From Larix kaempferi (taxonomy: Eukaryota > Streptophyta > Pinopsida > Pinales > Pinaceae): a stretch of 64,000 nt of DNA. The DNA is taken from assembly GCA_027924585.1 (NCBI GenBank), contig BSBM01001719.1, forward strand, positions 7,560,001 through 7,624,000. The letters are read 5' to 3'. The translations under genes and the position numbers were made by a program. The notes beneath the pieces are model-generated. The model was not told the DNA's origin. It saw only the letters and a list, made by a program, of their open reading frames with translations, and ran no database searches. Of this stretch, positions 34,932-46,933 are shown in pieces (position 1 is the stretch's first letter; every line of letters begins with the position of its first letter).

Positions 34932-35493
34932 TAACCTGAGAAGAAGACATTGTGCAGTGACAAAAACCAAGGGTTTCTTGTTTATTGGGTTTCACTCCAC
35001 AGATTTTGGAAAAGCAGTATAGTAGATTGACTTTACTCATCAAGGAGAATCTATCTATCAAATTAGAATTCAATTATGAACATTTTCAGATTTGGCCTAA
35101 ACATTAGGGTTTCCCCAAAAATAGGACTTTCTGAAATCGGAAGACATAGCTGGAAGCTCCTTGGAAAAATCGAAGTTTAGAGCTTTGGATTGAGATTTTT
35201 GGCTGGATAAATCTCCGGGAAACTCAAACCCTAATTCAGGGTCCTCCCTACTGAACCCGGGAAGACAAAAAGGCATTTCTGAAGGGTGAATCCTTGTAGA
35301 TATCAAATTCTGATTACACCAGGTTGATTAGCTCATCAAGATGCATCTTTCTATCCTTTCAAAAAGTTGAAATTCACATTTTGAATTTTTAGGGTTTCTC
35401 TGACAAACCCTAATCCGGGACCAGATCTAGTTTTCAACAAATCAAGTGGTAGGACCTAAATATTTTCTATTTCCATCTGAAGTACTCTTTAAG

Positions 35494-36432
35494 ATGTCTC
35501 ACCAAACCAAGATCGAGGATAAGCTTGAAGGGGCTGATAAATTCCGAGCGTGGAAGTATAGGATTGGGTTAATCTTGTAAGAGAATGAGTTGGACTCATA
35601 TGTAAAAGAAGACATCCCTATCCCAGAGGATGAAGAGGCTAAGATATTGGATAAGAAGAACTTGGTCAAGGCAAAGAGAATCATTGTTGATTCTATCAAA
35701 GACCATCTCATACTACATGTGTCATCTCTGAAGACACCTAAGGAGATGTTTGACTCCCTAACCAAGCTATTTGAAGGGAAGAACATAAATCGGAAGATGA
35801 CCCTATGGAATCAATTGCAAGGGGTCAAGATGTCGAATGGAGAGACCATTCAATCCTATTTCTCCAAGGTCTCTCGGATCAAGGAACAACTTGAAGTTGT
35901 AGATGAAATGGTGGAGAATGGTGAAATTGTTATGAAAACCTTGAATGGCCTACCTAGGTCATGGGACTCCTTTATCCAAGGGATCTATGCAAGAAAGAAA
36001 TTGATCTCCTTCAGTAGACTGTGGGAGGAATGATCTCAAGAAGAAGAAAGGCTTGTGGCACGGGAAGAAAAGATGGGGAATGAAGATCAAGCTCTCACGG
36101 CACACACCAAGAAAGGCAAATTCAAGAGGGAGCCATCCCATCACAAGAAGAAATCTTCTCATCCTTATCACAAAGAAAAGAAAGATCTGAGGTGCTTCAA
36201 TTGCAATGAGAAAGGTCACTTTGCTTCAGAATGTCCCAAGAACAAAAGGGATAACAACAACAACAACAACTCCAGCAAAAGGAAGATGGGTAGCAAAAGA
36301 AGGTACCATGCTCATGCTGCCGAAGATGATGAACCTCCAAAGAAGAAAGCTAGGGCAGAAAGTGATGATGACTCATCAAGTGAAGAAGAGTATGTTCTAA
36401 TCTCTTCTCTCACAAGTACTATCTCTCATGGT
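35494..36432 (+). pseudogene. gag: Element 6 gag and zinc knuckle
   Basis: ATG at 35494 begins MSHQTKIEDKLEGADKFRAW, the same start as in Element 2. One frame runs through DSIKDHLILHVSSLKTPKEM, FDSLTKLFEGKNINRKM, IQSYFSKVSRIKEQL and LPRSWDSFIQG, then a basic linker and an intact CX2CX4HX4C zinc knuckle (CFNCNEKGHFASEC, 36193-36234). An Asn run and a nuclear-signal-like RKMGSKRR follow, then the acidic EDDEPPKKK/Ser-Asp-Glu segment. TAA at 35578 and TGA at 36031 break it; each is a single-base change from the codon found in Element 2. Unlike Element 2, both knuckle cysteines are kept. Confidence 0.88.
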
Positions 36433-37396
36433 TGTAATGATTTGCTTATTGATAGTGGGGCTTCCACACACATGACTGGGTTTAAAGAATCTTTTGTAAA
36501 TCCATCTGAACATGAATCACCCCATAAAGTGAAACTTGGGGATAATTATCAATACCCCATCAAAGGAAGTGGTGAAGCCTCCTACAACCTAGATTCTGTA
36601 AAATATTTGAAGGTGAAAGAAGTCCTTTATGTACCTGGGCTCAAGAAGAACCTACTCTCCATATTTGCATTGGATGAAAAAGGTATGACGGTTGCATTTG
36701 TAGATGGCCAAGCTCTAATGTGGCCAAAAGGTAAAACTATCGATGATTCAGTAGTGATTGAAGAGCAAGAGGGAGGATTGTATAAATTGAAGGGACAACT
36801 TGAACATGCCATGGATCCAAGTGAACTTTGGCATAGAATACTTGCACATAAGCACTACATAGCATTACCAATTACAAGTAAGGTTGTGTAAGGTCTTCCT
36901 GAAATTAAGACCAAGCATGAAAGTGTTTGCAAAGGATGTGCAAAAGGAAAGAACATAAACAAGGCATTTCCAAGAAGTGAAGGAAAGGAAAAAACTATCT
37001 TGGAAATTATCCACTCCGATGTATGTGGTCCGATGTCATCCAGTTCTCTGAGTGGGTATGTTTACTATGTCTCTTTCATTGATGAATTCTCCAGGAAGAA
37101 TTGGGTTTACTTCTTGAAGAACAAAGATGAAGTGTTTGACAAGTTCAAGGAATTCAAAGCCTTGATGGAAAATCAAACTGATAAGAAAATAAAGACATTC
37201 AGATCAGACAATGGCAGAGAATTCACTTCAGGTGACTTCAAGAAGTTATGCAGTGATTCAGGGATTAAGAGGGACTTGACTGCTCCCTACAATCCACAAC
37301 AGAATGGAGTTGCATAAAGAAAGAATAAGAACAATCATGGAGGCAGCACGGACATTGCTGCATCTACTTATGCATCTATGGGCAGAAGCAGCTAGG
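36433..37396 (+). pseudogene. Element 6 protease and integrase core, broken
   Basis: In the same frame as gag: protease motif LLIDSGASTHMT (36441 on), LYVPGLKKNLLSI, pre-integrase WHRILAHKHY with CKGCAKGKN, then an rve core with IHSDVCGP, FIDEFSRKNWVYF and FRSDNGREF. A TAA at 36889 lies in the pre-integrase part. The second TAA at 37315-37317 falls exactly at the position of the catalytic Glu, 35 residues after the second Asp. Past it, a few codons of the integrase continuation (LLMHLWAEAARI) are visible in a shifted frame up to 37396, where homology to Element 2 ends abruptly. Confidence 0.86.
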
Positions 37397-37910
37397 ATAG
37401 GTAATCCAGGAAGCAAATATCAGGAGGGAGCACACTCCAGCAGTTCATGCAAGGAAGAAAATATTGAGAGGGAGTCCACCCGACAACAAACAAATAAAGA
37501 TAAGTATTTGAATTGTCATTTCTTGTATATTTGATTGTTTAAATAATACTGTTCAATGATGTATATACTTATGTTCCTAGACTTAGGTTGTGTATTTTGC
37601 ATATTTGCTTTAATGAACAATATACTACCAATATGCATATGATGGGTAAGTGGCCTATGGCACTATACAACATTCCATTGCTACTTATCTAGAATGAAAC
37701 CTCTTTGCTAACATGTTCGATGTTGTGCACACTCTTAACAATGTTCTGGTAGAGATTGGAAGGCATCTAGAAAGTTACGGGATATGGATAAATGTTGTAT
37801 TGAAACATTGGCTAAAATAATTGATGACTATATGACATATTGTTTATGTGTAAGAATTTGTTTTGAAAACTATGAGATGTTTCTAATCATGCAATTTAAC
37901 TTTTTTGTAG
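37397..37910 (+). other. Element 6 intron-like stretch between IN and RT
   Basis: Starts with GGTAATCCAGGAAGCAAA, shared with Element 7 at about 60688. It contains a purine-rich box ending near 37498, then ATAAGTATTTGAATTG. It closes with AACTTTTTTGTAG at 37910. It has no coding similarity and replaces the integrase C-terminus and linker present in Element 2. GTATTTG at the front and TTTTTTGTAG at the back fit a plant intron of about 410 bp. Confidence 0.5.
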
Positions 37911-39489
37911 ACAAAAGAAGGAATACAACATTTGTTCCAACAACAAAGATATCTATTGAAGATATTGAAGTTCCCAGGATCTGGGATGAAGTAATGGAAG
38001 AATGCCATGATCCGTCGATCATGAAGAATGATGGTTGGGATGTGTTCCAAGACCTGAAGGGAAGTCCGTTGTGACTTCCAAATGGATCTACAAGATCAAG
38101 CATGCTGCATATGGTAGCATAGAGAAATACAAGGCAAGATTCGTAGGTCGTGGATTCTCTCAAAAAGAGGGAATAGATTATGAAGAAAATTTTTCTCCTG
38201 TAGCCAGGTACATTTCCATCAGATCAGTACTTTCTCTGGCTGCAACGATGAAATGGAAGATACACCAGATGGATGTCAAGACTGCTTTCTTGAATGGTGT
38301 AGTTGAAGAGGAAGTGTATGTGTAGAAACCACTCGGTTTTGAAACACATGACAGGGAGTCATATGTGTGCAGATTGAAGAAAGCTTTGTATGGATTGAAG
38401 CAAGCTCCCAGAACTTGGTATGGTCGGATGGACAGTTTCCTATCTAGTTTGGGCTTTACCAAGAGTAAAGCGGATTCCAACCTTTACCATAAAGTTGAGG
38501 AAGGAAATCCTATGATACTACTCCTATATGTAGATGACCTGTTTGTAACAGGAGATGACAGATTGATTGCCGATACAAAGAGGAAGCTTGCTACCGATTT
38601 CAGTACGAAGGACTTAGGGATGATGCATTATTTCTTAGGTATGGAGGTGTGGAAGAGTGCAGATGGGATCTTCCTTGGAAAAGGGAAGTATGTAGTAGAT
38701 ATCGTGAAGAGGTTCGGGATGATGGATTGCAAGGCCATGGCCACACCTATGGCATCGAACTTGAAGCTTCTGTGTGATGCTTCATCTGAGCTGATTGATG
38801 TCTCTATGTATCGTCAGATGATTGGGTCCTTGATGTACTTGAAAAATAAGAGACCAAATATTTTCTTTGCGGTGAACACATTGAGCGAGTTCCTGATAGA
38901 TCCGAGGAGTGTTCACCTGGTTGTTGTAAAGCATATTCTGAGGTACCTGAAGGGTACAGTTGATTATGGGCTCAAGTATGATGCGAATCAAAATTTCAAC
39001 CTGCAGGTTTATGTTGATTTAGATTGGGTAGGCAGTGCTACAGATAGGAAGAGCACATATGCGTGTTGCTTCAGTATGGGATCAGTTGTGATCTCTTGGT
39101 TTAGCAGGAAGCAGTCCTGCGTAGCATTGAGTACAGCCGAGGTAGAGTATGGTGCAGCTTGTTCGGCTAGTTGTGAGGCAGTATGGCTTCGGAAGCTACT
39201 GTTTGAGTTATTTGATCTCCCGTTGGATGCTACTGGTATCTTCTGTGATAACCAGAGTTGTGTGAAGATGTCTGAGAACTCGGTGTTCCATGACAGGTCG
39301 AAACACATTGAGATCAAATATCACTATATTAGGGATATGGTGCAGAGAGGAGTAGTAAAGCTCCTGGATGTTGCGACAGATGAGCAGATTACAGATGTAC
39401 TGACGAAGCCACTAGCCATAGTGAAGTTTGAGCACTTCAGAGAGAGGCTTGGTGTTCTTCAGATTGACGACACTTCGAGGAAGAAGTGA
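37911..39489 (+). pseudogene. Element 6 reverse transcriptase and RNase H
   Basis: After the TAG joint the frame reads ISIEDIEVPRIWDEVMEECH, then shifts once near 38035 into the main RT frame: [41 protein letters not shown], a TAG at 38323, LYGLKQAPRTWYG, and LLYVDDLFVTGDD with intact YVDD. The open stretch 38365-39489 (374 residues) covers the RT C-terminal half and a full RNase H with YVDLDWVG, an acidic AEVEY, FCDNQSC, and ITDVLTKPL..VKFEHF. All RNase H acids are kept. Only a frameshift and one stop break the RT part. Confidence 0.9.
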
Positions 39490-40955
39490 TGGACACATTT
39501 GCTGAAGCCATTCCAAGCATGTTGGAAGGAGGATCCTTCACATGGCTGTGGATGTAAGCGTTGGATGATGAGCATCAGGACGATGCTCTAGTTATTGCTT
39601 TGTATATGCATCAGAATGATGTTGGATATGATCAGTTGGATCATTTATATGTATATGTATGTATGCATCATGTTGGATGCTAGATATGATCAGTTGGATC
39701 ATTTGTTTGTATTTTGTATATGCATCATGTTGGATGCTAGATATGATCAGTTGGATCATTTGTTTGTATTTTGTATATGCATCATGTTGGATGCTTGGAC
39801 CATGTATCTGTATATGTATCAAGTGGATACGTTGTATGATCAAGTAGATCATGTATGTTGATATATATCAGGTGGATCATTTATCTATGTATGTATCAGG
39901 TGGATACATTATATGATCAGGTGGATCATGTATGATGATATGTATCAGGTAGATACTTGGTATGCATAAGGTGGATACATTGTATGATCAGGATGATCAT
40001 GATGATGAGCTTCAGGATGTTGCTCCAGATGATATGTATCAGGACGGTACAGTGATGATGACTAGGATGATCATGAGCATCAGGATGATGCTTCGTGTGA
40101 TGATAATCAGTTAGATCATGAGTATCAAGTTGATACTTGGAGGTCAGAGATGATATGTGGCAGGTTGTGCAAATAGCATGTAATCAGTCCTCAGAAATCC
40201 GATAGGTTGAGCTGTTTGCTTGTAATCAGTCCTAGGATGAGGTATTGCTATGTAGTATGTAATCAGTCCTCATAGATCCGATAGGTTGAGCTAGTGCTCG
40301 TAATCAGTCCTGGGATGAGGTATTACTACGGAGACATGTAATCAGTCCTGGAGATCCGATAGGTTGAGTTATGTGCTCGTAATAAGTCCTGGGAGGCTCT
40401 TTAGATATCTTGCCAGTCGTGCTGTGGCACATAAATTTTTCTGGGATGCTCTTTAAAGGTATTGTCTATTCACATGTAATCAGTCCTGGAGATCTGATAG
40501 GTTGAGCTGTGTGCTCGTAATAAGTCCTGGGATGCTCTTTAGAGATATTGCCGGTCGTGCTGCAACACATAAATGTTCCTGGGATGCTCTTTAAAGGTAT
40601 TGTGAAGGGGATGCATGTAATTAGTCCTGGGAGATCTTGCAGGTCGTGCTTATGCACATTAATGTTCCTGGGATTCTCTTGTCAGGTATTGCATCAGCAC
40701 ATAAAATTAGTCTTGAGAGACCACCTCTATCAGACCATTCGCACAGATGATGAAAACCTACAGGTAGTGGGCCTACATCCAGTATGAAAAAGGACTGGCT
40801 CTGTAGAACTTCCTATGACGAGTAGATTCATAGATTGGTTGAGATAGCAATAGTAGTGACAATGATGATGATGATGCATCAATGACGATGATACAGAGAA
40901 GAAGACTTGTGCTAGCAGATCTGTGTCGAGAAATACCTTCCTAGTTAAGAGGGAG
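39490..40955 (+). repeat. Element 6 3' UTR repeats
   Basis: 39600-40140: GATCAGGTGGATCAT/TATGTATCAGGTGGATAC short repeats, including two near-identical copies of a 65-bp unit (39670-39790). 40170-40700: several degenerate units of about 70-100 bp with TGTAATCAGTCCTGG, GATCCGATAGGTTGAGCT and GCTCGTAATAAGTCCTGGGA. ORFs here are repeat artefacts. The block ends with the sequence around CATCCAGTATGAAAAA that Element 7 also carries, then the purine tract. Confidence 0.8.
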
Positions 40956-41550
40956 TGTTGATGTATATGTAACTTCGAAATGTATTTCATCCATGTATTT
41001 CATTTATATATTATTGTACTCCTATAGAGATGTGTCATTCCTCTATACGGAAGTGTTGTCATGTGTATTGACAAGTGTCGCAAGTGTGTTAACTTGCCGA
41101 TGGGTTATTGGACCACCATGTGTGGGGTTGGCCCTTATTTATGTAATGTGTGGGTGATGTACCTAGCTAGACAAGTCAACCCCATTAGGTTATTGGGAAA
41201 ACAGAACAAGTATAAATAGAGATCAGGAGATCTCTATTTGGATCACTCAGAAACTCATTCTTCCTTCACTCAAAAAGTGGCGCACTTGTGAGGAGGAGGA
41301 TTAGTTGCTAAGAGGAGTCTATCTCTTGTACTTTGGTTGAGCTATTGCTATCTCTATATCTGAGGAATTTGTGGGCTTTTTAACCTTAGGGTTTTCCCCA
41401 CGAAAACTATGTGTGTTTATTGTCTCTCATGCTTTTGCTTCTTGTGATGATCAACATGCTTGTTATGATTGATATGCATTGATATACTGTACATGTTATT
41501 CTCTCAGTAAAGATTCTAGAGTATTGTGAATTAATGCTCAAAATTTAACA
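40956..41550 (+). repeat. Element 6 3' LTR (595 bp)
   Basis: Copy of 34325-34919; followed by GTTTC. Confidence 0.92.
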
Positions 41551-42023
41551 GTTTCGAACTTGGGATAGGGAAAGTTGCCATCCACTTCAAACTTGTGCTC
41601 TCCAAGTGATATTAAGAAAGAATATGACATTATAATGATGAAGGAAACATAAGATAAATATGTTTCTTTTATGGTTATTGTGACTATATATCTCAGAAAG
41701 TGTATCTCTTCCTATGTACATGTCAATAAAAGTTAATTTTTCCTAGATTTTTTTCAACGTGTTCTTAAAAATCATGAGGAGCAAAGGCTCAAATTAGAAA
41801 TAACGCAGGGGGAGTGCTAATTTTTTCCTAGATTTTTTCAACATGTTCCAAATTAAAATACAGTGGAAAAACATTGATGGTAGGATGCATAGATGAGTAA
41901 AGGCTCAAACTAAAAATAACGCAGGGGGAGTGCCGCGAACAGAACGAAACAAATGCACGACTTCAAGAGATGTTGACATGCACAACTTCATGAGGTATTG
42001 ACATCAATGAGAAAGGAGGATAT
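41551..42023 (+). other. 3' end of a further copia-like element
   Basis: Contains a tandem duplication (about 41731-41933) with TTTTTTCAACRTGTTC and AATAACGCAGGGGGAGTG twice, and ends with GAGAAAGGAGGAT, which looks like a polypurine tract just before a TGTTGAACTTTGG LTR start. No pol remnant is readable. Confidence 0.45.
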
Positions 42024-43814
42024 TGTTGAACTTTGGTTGTCATTGATTTCAACTGATGTCAAGAGATCTCAATATTGCTATGCAAGTTTGAAGAGATATA
42101 TGAAATCCACTTTGAATAAGTACTGAAGAAGTAAATCCAATTTGAAGAAGTACATAAGAATTACATCTACTTTGAATAAGTACATAACGTACAAGTGCAA
42201 GTCCCAATTCCACAGGTAGTTATGCTACTTCAAAGGTATATGCCAAAGAGATGCTTGGACAAGTTTCAGGAGTGCGCAAGAGACTTGGGAGAAAGAAAAT
42301 GCTAGCTAGGTATGCAAGTCTCGGAAGTGCACAAGACCCGGGAATTAGAAGAAGTATACAAGTTGTTGAATCTTGCATAAGTCCCAGAAGAAAGTGGTGG
42401 TCAAAAAATTTGAGTGCGCAAGACCCACAAGAGATGATACTTCAAGGGCACAAGACCACACATGAAGTGCACAATACCCATAATGCAAAGGACCAAGTAT
42501 GCACAAGACCCACAAGGTGATATACCTCACTGGCATAGAACATGACAAGTGGCAGAAGTGAGAAGTATGCTGGACCAAGAAGCAAGGAAGAAGGGATGCT
42601 ACGACAAACTTGTGGACATACCATCTGCGCAAGGAAAGTATAAATAAGAAGCCAAGTTGGATATTTGAAGTAAGCTTAAATATGCGAATGTGGCAGTACT
42701 ATGATTTGAGAAGCTTTTAATTTTGGGGTATCAAGGGCTCATGGAACCAGAAAAACATTATCTAGCAGAGATCCTAGTGTGCACGAACAGAAGAAAAAAA
42801 CTATTGATGGTGCATAGGATGATGCAGTTTATCTATGACAGTTGTGTGAAGATAGAAGTGCAGCACTCCGGATTATGCGTGGGATGATGGATCGAGTGCG
42901 TGAGAATAGAAAGACAGTATCGCATATAGTATGCAAAAATTCATAGATGATATAAGATAGATGCGTGAAGACTATGATGAAGCACAACATATTATGTGCA
43001 TTATGATGAGGTTAATCTGGAACATGTGCAAAGAAAAAAAAGGAAGTATGATGGATGGTACACAGAAAATTGCATATTATCTAAGATAGTTGCACAAACA
43101 AAAAAGTGTAACATAGAAGAAGGTGCACAGATTGATGTGATATATTTGATACAGATGCATGAAATCAGAACAACAACACATCAGATGATGCACAATATCG
43201 GTTGAGTTTGCAGATGTGAAAAAAAAATGTATATTGAATCAATGCACAGATTGTGAAGTATGAAGTCAAGCGTGTAAAGTTGATGTAGTGAAGTGAAGTA
43301 TGACATACAGTTCAACAATTGAAAGATATTAGTATACATAATGTGTGCACAATGGAATAAACTATAGTTAATTTTAAGAGTTCCCAGATCAATAGAACAA
43401 CAAGGAAATATCTTCTATAGTCATATCAGGGTGGCGTGACGGGGAAAATAACAGGGGGTTGGTACCTCCCTATAGTTGAAGCTAGTAAATCAGGGAGTCG
43501 GTGCTTCCTTCATGTCATAGCTTGTAAAAATAGGGGTTAAGTGCATCCTTCTAGTTCGTGATGGATAACTTCGGAAGTTGGTGCTTCCATGAATGTAATC
43601 TTTTCAATATAAGAGAGAATTCCATGGTTTTCTCCCATTTGGGTTTCCACGTAAAAATATTTTTGTTTTGTGTATTGTGCATGCGATGTTGAATGTTTCT
43701 ATTTATGGTGAATGCATAATTTAAGCTCCAGTTCAAATTGAAAAGAAGTAAAAATTGTTCATAACTACGCTAATACTGATTCACTCGCCTCTTAGTATTA
43801 ATTCGATTCGAACA
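42024..43814 (+). repeat. Long LTR of a copia-like element (about 1.8 kb)
   Basis: Begins TGTTGAACTTTGGTTGTCATT, a common start of plant copia LTRs, and ends near TTCGAACA. 42188-42530 holds about seven copies of a TGCACAAGACCC-like motif. 43440-43600 holds four units of about 50 bp around AGGGAGTCGGTGCTTCC. CAATATAAGAGAGAATTCC near 43606, then TTTTCTCCCATTTGGGTTTCC, resembles a promoter and R/U5 start. No primer site follows, as expected for a 3' or solo LTR. No convincing target-site duplication. Boundaries are approximate. Confidence 0.5.
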
Positions 43815-46590
43815 TAATATTCGAAAGAAATTATCAATACCTATATCATCCAAACATTCATAGAGTTGGTGACCATAGTTCATAAGGTTTACAAAATTGT
43901 TGGAACATCAAAATATATCAGCTGTGTTGGAACACGGGGGGGTTAGTTGGTAGGCAATATCCTATCACGTCCATTCATATTGGGGAATAAACTATGATAC
44001 AAAAATGAGAAAATATATTGCCTTGTATTAAGGGGCCAAGGGGGCTTAATTATGTTATATGGAAATACAAATATTTAGGGTATATTTTATTACATTTTGT
44101 GTAGAAGCGGTGGAGGGGAGGTCGACAAGGGATTTTCCATGTAATCACCCTAGAATACCTTGTGAACAAAATCCAAGCTAATTCGTTGACTTTACGATTT
44201 ACTCATCGCCATTACTTGTATGTTTATAGGTACATATGATAATCATCTCAACATATAGCATATGCATAACAATACAATATCATGAACATAGGTTTCTTGT
44301 TCTCTCTAAATTGTGAACTATATTATCATGATTCATTGGCAAAATCACTATCATGCATGAATATATAAGCAACTATTACCAAAATATCATCTATTATTCA
44401 AGAAATATCTTCAACGCATCCATTTAATACATGGATTATATTAGTCCACGATGACCCTACAAAAGGTTATCATTAAATACATTCACGTTATCATCATGTT
44501 ATCATATGAGTGATACGTGATCTCGTCAAGATATTGATTGTCTTTTGATCATCATTTTTCATCTTGCAACAAAAATATTGACATTTTATAGGGGAAAGTA
44601 TAGGTGACACATTAATCATGCTAAAATTTTTTGAATATTTTCCCATCAAATCATCTAGAGTCACAACAATGTATTCTTATCCAAAAAATGAAATTGAGCA
44701 ATAAGCGAAATTGAGCAATATGCTATTGATGGCATTAAGGGTATGCCTTACACTATTGATATCAAAATCACATTTCCATGTCTATCATCAAATTAGCAAG
44801 CACATTAGTTGTTACCTCACCATCTCTTCGCCTACTTGTGTATATTTAATCCTTATGTATGGTTCTAAGGTCTATTCACATATTTGGCGTGTATTTGGCT
44901 TACCTCCCTCAAAAGATTGTATACCGAGGAGTTTTGACAACATGTCATTCCAATCCTCATTGGCTTCGATGTGCCAATCCCTAAGGTTGTAATTCAATAT
45001 TGTCTTGATGATAACAATTCCTTGAGGAGTTTTCTTTATTTTTTTATTTATTATAGATAGTTATACATTTATACATTAATATTTTCTAAATAAAATATAG
45101 AATAGTTTTTTTTTTTAATATAAATAAAAATATTAAATTTTGAAAACTTCAAATAAATAATATTTGGATTATTAACAATTTATTTATTTATTAATATAGG
45201 GTTTGAATTTAAATGTATTTATTTTTTTCAAATATTAAACTAAATAAAAATTTATTTAATATATAAACATTATTTATTTCAATATTATTAAATCACATTT
45301 GTTATGTTTATAATTATTTAATGTATAAGAAGTATTTGTTTCAATGTTATCTAATCACAATTTTCTTATTTTCTTTTCATTATTAAATTTTAAATATATT
45401 AAATAATTAAATAGATGTGTTTTCTTGTTAAAAAAAAAATTGTGTTTTCACAATGTCACGAATATCAAACTAAACTTCAATTTGCTGCTTAACTTTCCTT
45501 TATTAGAGTTCTAATAAATAAAGTAAATTTCTCTTTATTAACTTTTTATTAATATAATAAATTATAAATTAATATAATAATAAAGCAAGTAAACAATAAC
45601 AAAAACTATAGATTATTATTTTATCATTATTATGATAATAAATTAGTCTTAGTTATTAAAACCAAACCCATTATTCATTGTTTTTTACTTATTACAGAAT
45701 CTAATCGTTTACATTTTCTCGTCATATGGATGTGAGTGCGCCAAAAACTAAGCTGCTGCAACAATAGTTGTTCGTGCTCCAGCTATCGTCTGATCATTTT
45801 GGAAACAAAGTGTTGTACGAATATAGTATTAGTGGGTGATCCACATAGAACACTTAATTAAATTTAATATTTTTTATCATTACTAATCTAGATATTGAAA
45901 CACTATACACTTTTACGGAAGGAGGTTTTAGACTTCTGTTGGTGGAATTTAATGTACTCAAAGTACATATGAGGTATTTACTCCACCTGTAGATCTCGTC
46001 ACAGTATACATTTAAATCTCAGCCATGTATTAACCTTTTGGATCTTTAACCCGGTTTGTAAAACATAATTGCAACTCTAACGAGTCGAACAGATTATGAT
46101 TGTGCAGTTTTAATTGCAAATTAGAATAAGCGTGGAAGGACCGAGGCAAAGATGGACGATATAGCTAGCCGGACGAGCTCATAAATGTGAAAATATTTTT
46201 TATTTTTTATTCTAATGTTAAACATACAGATACAAATTTCATTTTTGTAATTTGATTATAGTTTTTAATGTCAAAGAAATTTTGGATATCAATCGATTTC
46301 GATATATGGTGCCTTCGGCAAGTATAAAACAGTGGTCTGAAATAAATTTTGCCACTCATTGGATTTCTTGGAGGATCTCATTGGATTTCTTAGAGGATCT
46401 CAGCTTTTAATATATGTACACTACTACAATAAATGGATAGTAGAATTGATGGAAACCTCGACCTACTAGCCTACATGTGGCATGGTAGATACCTAGCTCC
46501 TAGAATTCGTACTCACATTAATTTAATCTCGACTATGGTGAAAGATTGGAATGCAACTCACTCTTTCGAACTCACTCCTTCGAATTTTTT
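43815..46590. other. AT-rich intergenic stretch
   Basis: No gene recognised. 45000-45700 is extremely AT-rich (runs of AAATAAATAT type) and may be a matrix-attachment-like or decayed stretch. The ORF at 44711-44992 shows no known domain. Confidence 0.4.
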
Positions 46591-46592
46591 AG

Positions 46593-46933
46593 GGTTTGTT
46601 CAATGAGCCTGGAGGGTTCTTTCTCTGCGAGACTCTTTTGCATGCAAATGGTTACTCATCTCCTGGGTTGACTCGATGTGAACCAATTTGGGATTTCTCC
46701 TTCCGGTATGCTTCTTATACCCATTTTATCTTCAGTCTCTTATGCTAGTCCAGTTAAGGGTTGACTTGAATAATGAATGTTTTGATACGTAGGATTTACA
46801 GAGGTTAGCCTATCTACCCATCCAGGTTTTTTCGTTCAAGCTCGACCATTTTACGACTGCTTTAAAGGGTATGTCACGAAACACTGTAGCGAACTCTTTT
46901 CCTACTTCAACAAAAATAACTGGCACGTATGGT
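46593..46933 (+). pseudogene. Two exon-like blocks of an unidentified gene
   Basis: Block 1 (46593-46705) follows AATTTTTTAG and precedes GTATGC. It reads GLFNEPGGFFLCETLL then HANGYSSPGLTRCEPIWDFS. Block 2 (46793-46933) follows GATACGTAG and precedes GTAAGTTTCTG. It reads GFTEVSLSTHPGFFVQARPF then YDCFKGYVTKHCSELFSYFN. Both have plant-like splice borders and protein-like composition, unlike surrounding DNA. I do not recognise the family. The reading phases of the two blocks do not join (2 nt left over against a need for 1), so this is either a pseudogene or my borders are off. Confidence 0.35.

Larger units (their letters stand above)
34325..41550 (+). mobile_element. Element 6: near-complete Ty1/copia element
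   Basis: 7.23 kb with two 595-bp LTRs (34325-34919, 40956-41550) and GTTTT/GTTTC at the borders. The primer site is TGGTATCATAGC at 34920. The order is gag, zinc knuckle, protease, integrase core, an intron-like 0.5-kb stretch, RT, RNase H, then a 1.47-kb repetitive 3' UTR and the purine tract AGTTAAGAGGGAG. Gag through integrase is one frame from 35494 to 37317 broken only by four stop codons, with no frameshift. It is the best preserved member of the lineage in this window. Confidence 0.93.

Noticed and set aside
44711-44992. ORF of 93 residues as a host gene
   Set aside because: No recognisable domain, no splice-like borders and AT-rich context; probably chance.
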